NCBI GenBank assembly: GCA_933207985.1
Contig: OW240916.1
Coordinates: 313,635,579 to 313,699,578 of the forward strand
Length of the DNA stretch: 64,000 nt
Direction: 5' to 3'
From: Pelobates cultripes
Lineage: Eukaryota; Chordata; Amphibia; Anura; Pelobatidae
The notes under the pieces were generated by a model. That model saw only the letters and a list, made by a program, of their open reading frames with translations. It did no database searches and was not told where the DNA came from. This document shows positions 22,643 to 34,540 of this stretch, one piece after another. The position numbers and the translations under genes are program-made. Each line of letters opens with the position of its first letter. Within the stretch, counting starts at the first letter, position 1.

Positions 22643-24277
22643 GAGCGACAGTAGCAGGATAGAGAGAGCATGCAGTTAGTGTGTGTGAAAATCCTTTCCG
22701 GCTATGTTACAAAATGAAACCGTGAGGATTATTCACTAAAGTGAGAATTTAGATTAAAAGTCAAATTCAGAGTGAAAATAGTCAGACGGGAAACATTCTC
22801 TCAGTTTGCATGCTCTGGCCTTAAATCTGAAATTTACTTTGATTTTGTGTGTGTCAGTGTCAAACCTTGCCATTTAAAGATCTATACTAATAGATTTAAC
22901 AACTTCTTTGTAGTCCGTCTCCCCCCCCCCCCCAAACTTGAATTCCGCACTGAAACCATACTAGTTTTGTTTTGGCAACACATAAAAAAATGAAATAAAG
23001 AAAGGTCCATAGTAAACAGCATCTGCTTTAATCCTGCAATAAAAATGCACTCGCAGGAGAAGAAGCAAGTATTGCTCATCGAAGCAATGATATCTTATTG
23101 AAATCTATGTTGTACACAGTGTTCCACTGACTGCCTGCTAAGGGGGAAATTCATATTTTGTTAGGATTCCTGGCTCTGAATGTGCATAATAATAGATCAA
23201 AAATAATAGAGAAATGCCTGCGTTATTTTGTTTTTGTACTTGAAGGGACACTTCAGGCGTCAATATGATTTTTTTATGTATTTTATGGCTTTTGGCCTCA
23301 ATAATTAGTTGCATTTCTTATTTTTTGTGTGTTCATTTCTGAGTTTGTGTAGTTTTCCCCAAAGAGTGCAGCTTTTGCATGTTAACCCTCTTCTCGCCCA
23401 CCTCCCTCATTTTAAAATACTTCCTTGTATTTTTATTTTTTTTAATCGGAGGTCCATGATGTCCCAGCTCAATAAGCCCATTTATTTTGCCCCTCCTCCA
23501 AATAGTGTTTCTTCATTAACACACCTGTGCATGTCTTAAGTGAGTGCTGTCTGGGTTGTCATAAGTTAAAAGCTGAAAAGTCGGCTACAAGTCCCAGAAA
23601 CCTCTGAGACACTGAGGCTTGTGTAGAAAATCTTGATAGAAATCTGCCAGTGAGCTCCAGTGGTGATGATCGCTTTTTTTAGTCTGTCTGGATGCTGTTT
23701 ACATGCTACACACTTTTCTCAGGGGGTACAAACACAACAAGAAACCTACCTGAACAATTGCTGATGCTCTGTAATGATGAAACGGGTGGGCAATTATAAA
23801 TGTAGATTTTGTTTTATGGTGTCTGTCAATGACAAACACATATCGTTATTTGTCAAACTGCACCATAAGGCAGTATTTTTCTGTATATTTTCAGCTCTGA
23901 GAAAAGACCATACACAAGGTGTAAGCCATGTCTTGCAAGGCTAGGTCCGTTGCTTGCTTACTTAAAAAAAATCCGATCAGCAACAGATTTATAAGCCGTG
24001 ATTTTTGAAAAGTCTATAAACAAAAATTTAACAGCAGTTAATCACCTTAGCCCACAATAGACTGTTCATCATCAAAGCCTAACCCAATCAGACATCACGT
24101 AAATATTGCAGTGATTTAATGCTGTTTTTTGGTTTGTGCCTGACTGGTACTTTATCAAGAGACTCTTTCAGGAATTTGAAACTTTTGCACAGCTGTGCCA
24201 TTGGTACAAAGTTAGAATATAGTTTCTATTACTATTGTGAAACCACATAATTTCAATATGTCTAAAGGTTTCCAAAT
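22643..24277. other. PJA2 intron, no feature recognised
   Basis: C-tract at 22920-22934. A gaagggacacttcagg string near 23244 may be a decayed MITE terminus. No exon or RNA gene. Confidence 0.4.
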
Positions 24278-24478
24278 TTAAAGGGGCACTCCCAACACCT
24301 AAAGCACATGAGCCATGCACTGCTGGGCTTAGCTCAGACAGAGAGCTCCTGGTTCTCCTGTAGCTTTGGGGGACACCTTGTAAAAAGTCTAAATATTCTT
24401 AAACCGTTTGACTACTTACAATAGGGGTATCAGGGTTCTCCTATTACTGTAGGAGTTATGGTGCTTGAAGTGTTCCCT
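24278..24478. mobile_element. Short T2-like MITE
   Basis: It begins ttaaaggggcactcccaaca and ends tatggtgcttgaagtgttccc. The right TTAA is not preserved. Same subfamily as 10158-10420. Confidence 0.55.
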
Positions 24479-25608
24479 CTACACATCAATAAAACTTGTA
24501 ATAAAAAGTGTGTTTATCTAGTTTAGCACATTGACCTTTTTGTTATATACTTAAGTGCAGTGATGGTGTATGTTACATTCTGTAGCGCTGTGACATTTAC
24601 ATTTAAATTTTTTTTTTTTTTTTATTTCCCATCACAAAATTAGCCGACTTTAGCTTTGATGGGATGCAGAACACCATCATTTCTTAAGTCTTATTTATTC
24701 TGCAAAGTAACTTTATTTGATTTAAACATTTGGTTTAATTTTCTCTTTTATCTCAAGTCTGAGCTTTTAATCTACCCTCTATTGCAGATTCTCACAGGGC
24801 TTTCTTTAAACTGCATATTCAAACGTTCCACTTATCAAATCTCATGAGTGGCACTGATATAAACCTCTAGTAGACAGGTTATTATAAGGCATTAAACTAT
24901 AGACCAGAATTAGGCTGGGGCTTGTTGTTCACCTGCCTACTTTTAGCAGGAGATTAGGGACCGTTAACGCAGAAATTTACAAACTCCTGTTGTACAGTGT
25001 CATAATCAGCTCTCCTATAGACAAATTAAGGAAGCGTGATTGGCTGAGCCATTTCCTGGTAATCTGCAGCATATAAACTGTGCCAGAGGTTGAGGAAGAA
25101 TTGATCTAATTTGATTGTCTATTTGTGTGTGCACTGAAATGTCTGCTATTTTATTACTAGTTATGTGTGCATATTCAAATGAATGGACAAGTCCGGTGTC
25201 TCAGAGTATGGATAGTTAAGAGTGTGGATGTGTTGTCCTTTGGGGATGTCCTTTATTAACCCGTTGGGTACCAGAGGTGCACTAATTTTATTGCTGTAGA
25301 ATAGTTGGACCCCACTAAATTTATGACTCTATGAAAGTTACAATTCTGTTTCTTCATTTAAAAATAATAAACATAATGGAAGTTATTGGAGATACCCAGT
25401 TGTGGCAGTTAGAAAGTAAATTGACATTGCCGGTCTGTTAAATTCTAGGGATATTTGTCAGGCGTTAAAGCAAGCTATGAATTGTGTGACCTGAGCAATA
25501 TCTCATCCCTTAGCTCAGTCTGACCACTTTGTGCGATTAATTTAACTATTCTATAGGACATTTAAATAATTCGATTTTATATCCATGATTTCTCGTGTAA
25601 CTTTTCAG
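24479..25608. other. PJA2 intron, no feature recognised
   Basis: AT-rich intron with a T-tract at 24608-24624; ends in the acceptor tgtaacttttcag at 25608. Confidence 0.45.
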
Positions 25609-25794
25609 GGAGCAAAACTCTTTGGAAGATGGGGAAATTCCCTGGCTACAGTACCACGAAGATATCGAAAGTAGCACCGATGAGGAAAATGAAATGGGCA
25701 GTCATTTTGTGCATCCAGGATTTTTCATGTTGGATGGCAATAACAATCTGGAAGATGATTCGAGTATGAGTGAAGATTTAGAAGTTGAGTGGAG
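25609..25794 (+). CDS. PJA2: PJA2 coding exon ([13 protein letters not shown]...[13 protein letters not shown] segment)
   Basis: Acceptor cttttcag at 25608. One base completes the preceding codon, then [20 protein letters not shown], a variable acidic stretch with [20 protein letters not shown], and EDLEVEW. The donor gag|gtcagt at 25794/25795 leaves two bases that join the next exon to give R. The [10 protein letters not shown] and [13 protein letters not shown] blocks are nearly invariant in praja proteins. The frame agrees with both neighbours. An in-frame stop lies shortly after the donor, so reading through would truncate the protein. Confidence 0.95.
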
Positions 25795-27909
25795 GTCAGT
25801 TTAAAATGTGTTTTGTTTTTGTTTTTTTGTTTTTTTTGCCCTGCCTTTAATTTAGGATTTTATATGATGCAAAATAAAAAAATGAAAAGGGAGAGGAGAG
25901 GCCACCTGTGATTTCTAAAGAACACTTTGGTTGTACTAAACTTTCAAACCAATCATTTTACATGCTTTTCATGTCTCCCTAAACCCCTTGTGTGTTTCAG
26001 TTACAATTTGCTTAAAGGTGGGAAAAACTTCATGTTGGAAATTTCCTTAGGATTTTAATTTTTTTTCTTGAACCTTCTTTCTACCGTAATCTCGACCTTC
26101 TCCTGTTACATTTTGTTGAAATCTGAACTGCGTGTCATCAACTTAGGCATCGAAACTCCAGGAGCCACATTGTCCCTTACTTTCTAGATGACCTGATCTA
26201 CTTCTGTCATTAGAAAGGAGTGCTCCTTCCAACTTCCGTGTTGGATAAACTTTCTTTTTTGTAGCACAAGTCTTGTATAGCTGTCACTGCAATTAGAAAG
26301 TAGGCAACTTCACATTTGTCAAGGTCATTGATTACCCCTGTGGTGCCTTTTATAGTTTTTTGCTTAATACATTGCAACTTTGAGCCCCTGTTGTGTAAAT
26401 ACAGGTTGTAGTGATGTCAACTGAAAATCACAACTAGACCTGGAGCTTTCTGGATGACAATGATCATGTTAATTGGTTCTCTTGTTCCAGAATTTCTCAG
26501 TCAATTCAAACTTAAAATATTTATTTCCCTGACTTAAAATATAAAAACTAAGACTTCATGAAAATAGTTAAATGGGTAAATAATGAAGAAGGGAATAGCC
26601 TTAATAATGACAATTATTTAAGAAATGGTACATTTAACATTAAATGATACTTATCTAGAAGGAATGAAGGTCGAGTTAGCCCTGCTAGATCTAGATCTGC
26701 TAAGCTGTCTCTTCCTCATTCTATAATGAAATTCCTCTCCCCAACCTTCCCCTCACCTGAACAGTCACATTTGCTTTTGCAGATGCCGTGTGCAGACTTT
26801 TTTTAATGTGTTTATTCTGCATACTTTTTATAGATGTTTAATGGCAAATGTGCCTTTGAAGTCCATCAAGATAATTGTTCAGTTATATTTAGTCAATTTC
26901 TCTGCGATGTTCCACCTGCCTTGTGCTCTAAAAGTGCATTTTGCAGGCTGACTCTTTTTTTTTTTATTTTATTTATTTTTTTTCCTCTATCAATATCACA
27001 ACCTGAAAAGGAGTTTTTAATGTATAATGGATAATGCTCACATAGGGGACAGATGTAGCATAATTCTCTGCCTGCAGGTGTCCATTAAGACTGTATAATG
27101 GCAGCTTGTCACACTTGATCAATAAATGCAAGGAAGAAGGGCCACGTTAATGTTTGCTTTGATGCGATGATCCAGAGGAGAAGGAAATGGATACACGTGT
27201 TGGGTTTTAAATTAAACGCATTTCATAGTTTAGTGAATAAACCAAAGTGCACAATTTAGGGCAAAATAACAGCGGTAAAAATATTCTCCAATTTTACCAA
27301 TGAAGATATTTTGGCTTATATGTTTTATTTCAGGTCCATCAAAAATGGTTTATTACTAAAGTAGAGGAAAATGGGAAGGGAAATCGGGGGCTTGAGTTTG
27401 TACAGGGAACAGACAACAAATCAAAATACTGTGCAAGCAATGAATTATAAAAATAACTTGAAATGAAATTATAGACATTTTCTTATTGTTGCAAAGTGTG
27501 AAATCAAATGATATTGTTTATCACTGTGAAAACCCACAAATCTTATCTTATATTATGGGTGACAGTCATATTCTAAGTGAACCAGAAAACAAGAACATTT
27601 GGATATGCTTTGTGTGTGCGCCCTTTTACTAATCCCGAGACATGAAGCCGGCAGCATTGAACAATTAAATCACAAAATAATATGATGACCTTCAAACATG
27701 AGATACTCACTTTATCCCTCTAGTAATAAAGATAAACACCCCTCATAATCCTTATTAAAGATCAGCCACAGTCCGGTTCAGTTTGTCAGACTCCATTTAG
27801 AATGCCAGTTAAAGCATTGTCTCTCAAAGCAGACCAGAAACAACGGGATTGTGGTGAATAAACCAATTAGTCTCTTTCAGTAAGTGTGTTGCATTTTAAC
27901 TGCAGATTA
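25795..27909. other. PJA2 intron, no feature recognised
   Basis: T-rich tracts (25812-25840, 26960-26985) and otherwise unremarkable AT-rich sequence. No exon, RNA gene or clear transposon terminus. Confidence 0.45.
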
Positions 27910-28455
27910 TTAAAGAACCACTATAGAACTACAGCTTATTGTATTTGTTCTGGTGAGTATAATCATTCCCTTCAGGCTTTTTGCTGTAAACACTGCCTTT
28001 TCAGAGAAAATACAATATTTACATTACAGCATAGGGATACCTCCACTGGCCACTCTTCATATGGCTGCTAGAGGTGCTTCCTGGGGCAGTGCTGCACATT
28101 GTCTCCACCCTCTGCATGGAGACGCTGAGCTTTCCTCATAGAAATTAATTGCATCAGTGCCTCTCTATGCGGAGATGCTGATTGGCCAGCTCTGCGTTTG
28201 TCCGCTGCCTCCTTGGCCGAGATTATCAAAATTTACTATCTAAGGCAATCCAATGCTTTCCTATGGGAAAGCATTGTGATTAGATGATATCATCACTTTT
28301 GATTGTCAGTCAAGAAGGCAAATCAGGGACAAATCCAGTACCAACTGACTGGAATAAAAGTATGATTTTACTATATTTAGGGGGGCTAGATAGTTATTTT
28401 AATAGTCTAGGGTCAGGAATACATGTTTGTCTTCCTATCAGGAAAGTGTTTTATA
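27910..28455. mobile_element. T2-like MITE, diverged copy
   Basis: It begins ttaaagaaccactatagaac and shares cagcttattgtatttgttct and caggctttttgctgtaaaca with the better copy at 61814-62297. The right end (agggtcaggaatacatgt near 28410) is recognisable but TTAA is lost, so the end is approximate. Confidence 0.7.
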
Positions 28456-29012
28456 AAATGCTATATAGAAATGCTGAGAAACACAGAATAAATAAAATTT
28501 TAAATTACATTTAATTGGAAACGTGCAGTTTTCCCTTGGAAACCTTCATTCCTGTGAACCTGCTTCCTTACATGTGCTCAGATGATATCTCTAGATTTTA
28601 ATATTTAAGCATGTCCCTCAAATCATACATATTAAACTCCCCTGTTCTTTGAAACGACTTGGAATATCCACTTTAGTAGGGCTTGTAAATGTGATCGTAT
28701 ACACTGCTGGCAAAATCACCAGCAAAGGTATATGTATCAGAAAACCTTGATTTACGTATCAGTGAAAATGGCTGATGCTGCACTTGCCGTTTCCAAGTAA
28801 GGGGGTTATTGATAACTGGGAGTGCCCTGGTCTTTGTTATATTGTTTTTAAAACAGTTTTATAGAAAAGAGGACTGTACCGATAGTTATACTACCTTAAC
28901 TTTTACAGTAAGCTGTAGTGGTTACGGCGCTACAGTGCTCCTGTAAAAGACCAGTTTGTACATCATAATAATTGAATAAAAATGTTATGCTACCAGGAGG
29001 TCCCTGGCATCT
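28456..29012. other. PJA2 intron, one MITE scrap
   Basis: About 28846-28950 ends taagctgtagtggttacggc, a diverged MITE arm. Otherwise nothing recognised. Confidence 0.4.
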
Positions 29013-29214
29013 TACTGCTGGTGAGATAGCTCAGTGGGCTAATGCATCATCAGTAGAATCTGGTAAAACCTCGGGTCGCAGGTTGAAATCCTGGCGGGGT
29101 TCACTCAGCCATTCATCCTTCCAAGGTAGATAAAATGAGTAGCATTAAATTGGGTAATCGTAACAACCCCTGGATGTTGGGCTAAGGTAACATCCACAGG
29201 ATGTATTTTTAAAA
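29013..29214 (+). mobile_element. tRNA-derived SINE
   Basis: The tRNA-like head has a polymerase III A box (tagctcagtgg, 29027-29037) and B box (ggttgaaatcc, 29081-29091; consensus GGTTCRANNCC). These are followed by a body with cattcatccttccaaggtag and ataaaatgagta, found in several vertebrate tRNA SINEs, and a short A-rich tail near 29208-29216. It is not a working tRNA: the anticodon arm region is expanded and the acceptor ends do not pair. Confidence 0.75.
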
Positions 29215-29570
29215 AACCCAGAGTAATCTGGTTACATACTTTCTTAAGTGGTTAAACAGTTGTCGGTGCCGTTGCCAGATTCTTTCATAGCCTTTCGTTT
29301 TCCTTATAGCTGTATGGCGCCAAGGGACAATTGACACCGTAACCACTACAGTGCCCTTCACAGATTATGGTGTGTAGACTACCCTGTTCTAGTGGCACCC
29401 CTGTTCAAAGAGTTTTGTTTTGATTACTTGAACTTTGTTTATTTTTCAATTGTTACTTCTCCATCTTGTAATGGAGCGTGCTTGGTAGCTGTTGCATGTA
29501 CTGTATAAGTATATTTCCTGTCTGCATGAAATATGTCCATGACTTCGCTGATGGAATCTGTTTGTCTCAG
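29215..29570. other. PJA2 intron, small MITE remnant
   Basis: The acaccgtaaccactacagtg string near 29333-29352 matches decayed MITE arms seen elsewhere. The segment ends in the acceptor ctgtttgtctcag at 29570. Confidence 0.4.
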
Positions 29571-29682
29571 GTTACTGGATGACTTTGGTGATGGATTGGG
29601 AGTAGCTCAAGCCATGTCTTACGTGGATCCTCAGTTTCTTACATATATGGCCCTCGAAGAGCGCCTTGCTCAGGCGATGGAG
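29571..29682 (+). CDS. PJA2: PJA2 coding exon ([13 protein letters not shown]...[13 protein letters not shown])
   Basis: Acceptor tttgtctcag at 29570; the first base completes R, followed by 37 codons: [20 protein letters not shown], then [17 protein letters not shown]. The exon ends in phase 0 at the donor gag|gtattt. This block is among the most conserved parts of praja proteins and lies in the C-terminal half that in mammalian PJA2 contacts protein kinase A regulatory subunits, just before the RING. No break or unusual residue is seen. Confidence 0.95.
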
Positions 29683-29808
29683 GTATTTATACATGTATAT
29701 TTTGTGAATATAAATATTCTTTAAAATCTTATAAGATATCGCATTATTGAGCCACGAAGGGTATAATTTGCCTTTGTTAGTTTCCATGTACATCCTGAAG
29801 GTCTTAAG

Positions 29809-29944
29809 CAGGGGTGCCCAAAAGGTAGATCCCCAGATGTTTTTAAACTACAGCTTCCGTGATGCGTTGTCATTCTAAAGGCATGCAAAGCATGATGGGA
29901 GTTGTAGTTCTAAACCATCAGGGGATCTACCTTTTGGGCCCCTC
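29809..29944. mobile_element. Palindromic 136-bp MITE
   Basis: The terminal inverted repeat caggggtgcccaaaaggtag / ctaccttttgggcccctc continues through gatcccc and an inner ctacaactccca-type arm. Short hAT-like hairpin MITE in a PJA2 intron. Flanking duplication is not clear. Confidence 0.75.
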
Positions 29945-31073
29945 TAAATGCTTTTACCTAAAAGATAATGGCTAGAATGGATGGGAATCTAAATGGTCTT
30001 TCTGGGAGTGCAGCTGAAGCCCCAGTCACTAGACATCTCACCTGCTATATATCCTCTGTTTATGGGATTATTTCATAATAGAAATTCAATACCTGTAGTT
30101 TACACAGAGAAACATTGGATATGTAAAATGACATTCTCTTTACATTCGGTTTTAATAAAGAAAGCAATCATTAGTAATCCATACATTGAATTAATTTGGT
30201 TTACTTTTTGTCTCAAGTTACTTGGTTGTTGAACATGTTTCTGTTGCATGCAGGCAGGTGACAGACAGACATGACTGCACAGTAGCACCAGTGGAATAGA
30301 TTAAAAATAGCAGTCACAGAGGGATTGTGAAGTGGTTGTAGAGACGGTGTACATTGCATAACAGCATGCCTAAAGGAAAAGTGTGTTTACAGCTACAGCC
30401 TCATTAATTTCAAAGTGCTTTCTGTCCTTTCCATGCACTGAGCTCCCTATTTATTCTGTTTTGTGCTTCATGCTTTGTTTTGCAAACTCTTATAAATGTT
30501 TTCCAGTATTGGCAGGAATCCTCCTTTTCTAAGGTCACTTGTGGCATTAATGTCATTTAAATATAATTCTGAATGTTGGAATTACTCCGCAGCATTCCTT
30601 TTATTATACAGTATTGATCCAGAAAGTGTGACACACACAGAGCGGCAGAACATAACATGCGAAAAGCAACCTCTCTACATGAGATTCTCTGTTGATATTG
30701 TATTCTGCATGTAGAAATCCTAACACAAATTAAGTTCAACGTAGAAGGCATGTCGTCCTAGATTAGTGTGTAACCGCTCACTGTCTTAGATGATTTAATC
30801 TAGGCGTTCACTGAGCCACTGGTGGCACAAATATACAGTAGTAAGCTGAAGAATGGCATTCTAGAAATTGATCTCACCGCCAGAGGACTGGGCAAACGAA
30901 GATTCTCTAAATTTTTGGGGCGGGGATATAAAAAAATAGAAATGTCACAATTTAATTTACAGTTGTCTTACATTCCATGAAATCAAAATAATTTTTGTCT
31001 GGTTTTAATATTAAATTGTTATTACACTTTTTTTTAAATTTATTTTTTCTCCAAATCTGTTGTTACTTTGCAG
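29945..31073. other. PJA2 intron, no feature recognised
   Basis: Two short ORFs on opposite strands have no family resemblance. T-tract and pyrimidine run lead to the acceptor ttactttgcag at 31073. Confidence 0.45.
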
Positions 31074-31188
31074 ACTGCTCTAGCGCACTTGGAATCTCTC
31101 GCCGTGGATGTTGAGCAGGCGCACCCTCCAGCTACGAAAGAGAGTATAGAGTGCCTGCCACAAATAGTTATCACTGATGATCATACCG
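31074..31188 (+). CDS. PJA2: PJA2 coding exon immediately before the RING
   Basis: Acceptor ttgcag at 31073. In phase 0 the 38 codons read [20 protein letters not shown], then [18 protein letters not shown], with one spare base at the donor g|gtgaga (31188/31189). Human PJA2 continues directly from the equivalent point into the RING-H2 sequence with the first zinc-binding cysteines. That continuation is absent from the assembled bases before the final exon at 33664. The exon itself is intact. Confidence 0.95.
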
Positions 31189-31239
31189 GTGAGATACAGA
31201 TTGTTAATGGATACATACATACATACTCCAGTTTGGTTT

Positions 31240-31327
31240 TGAGATGTACCGTATTTATCGGCGTATAACACGCACCGGCGTATAACACGCACCTCATTTT
31301 AAGAAGGAAATTTCAGGGGGAAAAAAC
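31240..31327. repeat. Fragment of a DNA element terminus
   Basis: The string accgtatttatcggcgtata is followed by a repeated ggcgtataacacgcacc, a terminus shared by many vertebrate non-autonomous elements. Only one end is visible. Confidence 0.45.
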
Positions 31328-31493
31328 TTAAAGGACCACTATAGTGCCCTGAGGGTGCCCCCACCCTCAGGGACCCCCTCCCGCCGGGCTCTGGAGAGAG
31401 GAAGGGGTTAAACACTTACCTTTCTCCAGTGCCGGGCGGGGAGCTGTACTCCTCCTCTCCTCCTTGCTCGCAACGTCATCGGCTGAATGCGCA
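31328..31493. mobile_element. T2-like MITE truncated by the assembly gap
   Basis: It begins ttaaaggaccactatagtgc, then a ccctgagggtg / caccctcaggg hairpin and a GC-rich arm, the reverse orientation of the 55303-55803 and 62900-63402 copies. The sequence stops at the N run after ggctgaatgcgca, the point where those copies are most GC-rich. Confidence 0.8.
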
Positions 31494-31593
31494 NNNNNNN
31501 NNNNNNNNNNNNNNNNNNNNNNNNNNNNNNNNNNNNNNNNNNNNNNNNNNNNNNNNNNNNNNNNNNNNNNNNNNNNNNNNNNNNNNNNNNNNN
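31494..31593. other. Assembly gap, 100 N
   Basis: A run of 100 N. It lies in the intron where the exon coding for most of the PJA2 RING is expected. Confidence 0.98.
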
Positions 31594-32034
31594 AAGATTA
31601 GCAGATCTGCTATTTTCTGCATTCTTCAGTATTTTTAACATGTGAACACATTTTTAAAAGCACGATTTCTGCTACTTTTGACAACAAATGCGTTCAACCA
31701 ATAAATCTCCTCTACTAGTGTCTCATGTCTGTAGGCTTGTTTTAGTATGTCACAGTGCACAGTTTGGATTTTAAAAGTAAAGTGGCTCCTGGTGATGTAT
31801 TTTGTTAAAAATGTTTTGTTTTTTTTCTTAAAGGAAAAGTACAAGCATCATAACCACTACAGCGTGCTGTTATGGTGTTAGATATGGTGTTCATAGTAAG
31901 CCACAATTCATGCACCCTAGGATAAATTTAATTCTGCGTAGTTCATGTAAGGATTCAGGTGCAACAAAGGTGTCTTATGAAAGGTCTGATTTCTCTTAAA
32001 GACAGTACAGCCCATTAGACATGCCACTGATATA
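31594..32034. other. PJA2 intron after the gap, nothing recognised
   Basis: No cysteine-rich RING-like reading frame is present in any frame. A cttaaaggaaaagtacaagc string near 31833 is a decayed MITE arm. Confidence 0.5.
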
Positions 32035-33490
32035 CAGTGATGGAAAAAAGTATTTGATTCCCTGCTGATTTTTAATGTTTGCCCACTGATAATTTTAATG
32101 GTAGCTGTATTTTAACAGCGAGAGACAGAATAACAAAAAAAAATCCAGAAAAACGCATGTCAAAAAAGTTATAAATTGATTTGCATGTCAATAAGTAAAA
32201 TAAGTATTTGATCCTCCTATCAATCAGCAAAATTTCTGGCTCCGAAGTGTCTTTTATACAGGTAACGTGCTGAGATTAGGGGCACTCTCTTAAAAGGAGT
32301 GCTCCTAATCTCAGCACGTTACCTCTGTAAAAGACACCTGTTCACATAAGCAATCAATCAAGCAGATTCCAAACCATGGCCAAGACCAAAGAGCTGTCCA
32401 AGGATGTCAGGAACAAGATTGTAGACCTACACAAGGCATGAATGGGCTTCAAGACTATCGCCAAGCAGCTTGGTGTGATTATTTGCACATGGAAGGAACA
32501 CAAAATAACTGTCAGTCTCCCTCGGTCTGGTTCTCCATGCAAGATCTCACATCGTGGAGTTTCAATGATCATGAGAACAGTGAGGAATCAGCCCAGAACT
32601 ACACAGGAGGAGGATCTTGTTAATGATCTCAATGCAGCTGAGACTATAGTCCCCAAGAAAACAATTGGTAACACACTACTCCGCGAAGGACTGAAATCCA
32701 GCAGCGCCCACAAGTTCCCCCTGCTCAAGAAAGCGCATGTACAGGTCTGAAGTTTGCCAATGAACATCTGAATTATTCAGAAGAGAACTGGATGAAAGTG
32801 TTGTGGTCAGAGGAGACCAAAATCAAGCTCTTTGGTCTCACCTCACCATGTTTGGAGGAGGAGGGATGCTGCCTCTGACCCCAAGAACACCATCCCCACC
32901 ACCAAACATGGAAGTGGAAACATTATGCTTTGGGGGTGTTTTTCTGCTAAGGGGACAGGACACCGCATCAAAGGGACGATGGACGGGGTCATGTACAGTC
33001 AAATCTTGGATGAGAACCTCCTTCCCTCAGCCAGGGCATTGAAAATGGGTCGTGGATGGGTATTCCAGCATGACAATGACCCAAAACACACAGCCAAGGC
33101 AACAAAGGAGTGGCTCAAGAAGAAGCACATTAAGGTCCTGGAGTGGTCTAGCCAGTCTCCAGACCTTAATCCCGTAGAAAATCTGTGGAGGGAGCTGAAG
33201 GTTCGAGTTGCCAAACATCATCGTCGAAACCTTAATGACTTGGAGAGGATCTGCAAAGAGGAGTGGAACAAAATGCCTCCTGAGATGTGTGCAAACTTGG
33301 CCAACTACAAGAAACGTCTGACCTCTGCACGTCTGTGACTGCCAACAAGGGTTTTGCCACCAAGTACTAAGGGGTTGAAGGGGTCAAATTCTTATTTCAC
33401 TCATTGACATGCAAATCAATTTATAACTTATTTGACATGCTTTTTTCTGGATTTTCTTTTTGTTATTCTGTCTGTCACTATTAAAATTAC
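32035..33490 (+). mobile_element. Tc1/mariner transposon copy in the last PJA2 intron
   Basis: The left end, cagtgatggaaaaaagtatt, follows a TA dinucleotide and matches the terminus of the copy at 56887-61690. The right terminal repeat is truncated near 33490. Between 32255 and 32340 lies an inverted repeat (ctgagattaggggcac / gtgctcctaatctcag). The transposase gene occupies about 32376-33338 but has frameshifts and stops. This Tc1 lineage is known from fishes, frogs and lampreys and is thought to have moved between species. Confidence 0.9.
32376..33338 (+). pseudogene. Tc1 transposase pseudogene
   Basis: The start region [12 protein letters not shown] is at 32376. A stop after [13 protein letters not shown], then a frame change, breaks the DNA-binding half. 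The catalytic half is open from 32832 to 33338 and reads [20 protein letters not shown], then [15 protein letters not shown] (second acidic residue) and [13 protein letters not shown] (final glutamate of the DD34E triad). The first catalytic residue, normally D in WSDET, is E (codon 32810-32812). Dead by several independent lesions. Confidence 0.88.
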
Positions 33491-33663
33491 ATTTATAAAA
33501 AAAATTTGCAACAGCTCTTCATAAACTTAACTGAAGCCATAAAAAATTATTTTTAAAGGGATGGAATTTTACGGAAGAGTACAGCAGCTGCTTTATTAAA
33601 AGTCTGTATTTATTTTTTATTTACAAGCATGAATTCATGTCATCTCTTTTCTATTCCTTTTAG
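33491..33663. other. End of PJA2 last intron
   Basis: AT-rich sequence ending in the pyrimidine-rich acceptor tctattccttttag at 33663. Confidence 0.6.
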
Positions 33664-33786
33664 TCTGGAACATGCCCCGTATGCCGCCACGTCCTAGCCT
33701 CCCTGCTTCCTGAAGCTGCGGCCACATCGTTTCTCTCTGGTCACGAAAGCCCCCCTTCGATTCACAGCGCGGCAGGAACACGATAG
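33664..33786 (+). CDS. PJA2: PJA2 last coding exon: end of RING and C-terminus
   Basis: Acceptor ctattccttttag at 33663. In phase 0 the exon reads SGTCPVCRHVLASLLPEAAA, then TSFLSGHESPPSIHSAAGTR, and a TAG stop at 33784-33786. CPVC supplies the last two zinc-binding cysteines of the RING-H2 finger; the other six ligands are expected in the missing preceding exon. The serine-rich tail after CRHVL matches the PJA2 rather than PJA1 C-terminus. PJA2 works as an E3 ubiquitin ligase and in mammals also anchors protein kinase A and promotes degradation of its regulatory subunits. Confidence 0.92.
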   Translation, partial: SGTCPVCRHVLASLLPEAAATSFLSGHESPPSIHSAAGTR

Positions 33787-34540
33787 AATAACATAAAACC
33801 TTCCTAAACTTTACTAAAAACCTACAGTTTGTTTTCTTTTCAAAATGTATCATGTAAAATGAGATGATTCTGCATACACGAAATATAAATAAAATATATA
33901 TATATACATACAGTATGTTATATAGTAGCATAGAGAGACTCAAACACTTGTAAGCAATTCTTTGTTTGCAGCGCTAGTTGCAACTTGAAACCAGTGCTAA
34001 TTAATAGCATAGAATTATTGCAAACTAATACATTTTGAATGTCCTGTATCCTAAACTCGAGTAACGGTTCTGCTTGCCTTTTTGTTTTTTCATGTGGCAC
34101 ATGTTTGTTTTCCTGTAACTGCAGTGCAGTTAGAGCTTTAAACCCCAGTGCTAAATATTTTTTATTTGAGTTTAATACCTTTTTTTTTTTTTTTTTTTCT
34201 TAAGCTGTTGAAACCTAATGCAAAGCATTAAGTTTCTGCACCTTCCTGTAGTGAAAAGGCTGATTGTGCCACTGTGTTTTGTAATTGATCTCTCATGTTT
34301 GCATCAAATGTGACGACATTCTGTGACCATAACAATAGTATAACCAATTGGTTCCGTTATTACAATAAAATGCATATTGAAACAAGGTTTGCTTTGGGTC
34401 TAAAAACAACAGGAGCCAAAAGTCAGTTTACCACCACAGTCTCCTGTGAGAAAGTTCTCCGTATATTGAGTAAGGTGTGTATGTATGTGGCTGAGATGCA
34501 TAGTTTATGGTGTGATTAATAAATCAATATGAGGGCTTTC
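33787..34540 (+). other. PJA2: Probable PJA2 3' untranslated region
   Basis: Directly follows the stop codon. Candidate polyadenylation hexamers AATAAA occur at 33888-33893 and again near 34363; another aataaat string lies near 34518. The true cleavage site cannot be chosen from sequence alone. A T-tract lies at 34180-34198. Confidence 0.45.

Noticed and set aside
29013..29100. A functional tRNA gene
   Set aside because: A and B boxes are present, but the cloverleaf does not close and a SINE body and A-rich tail follow.
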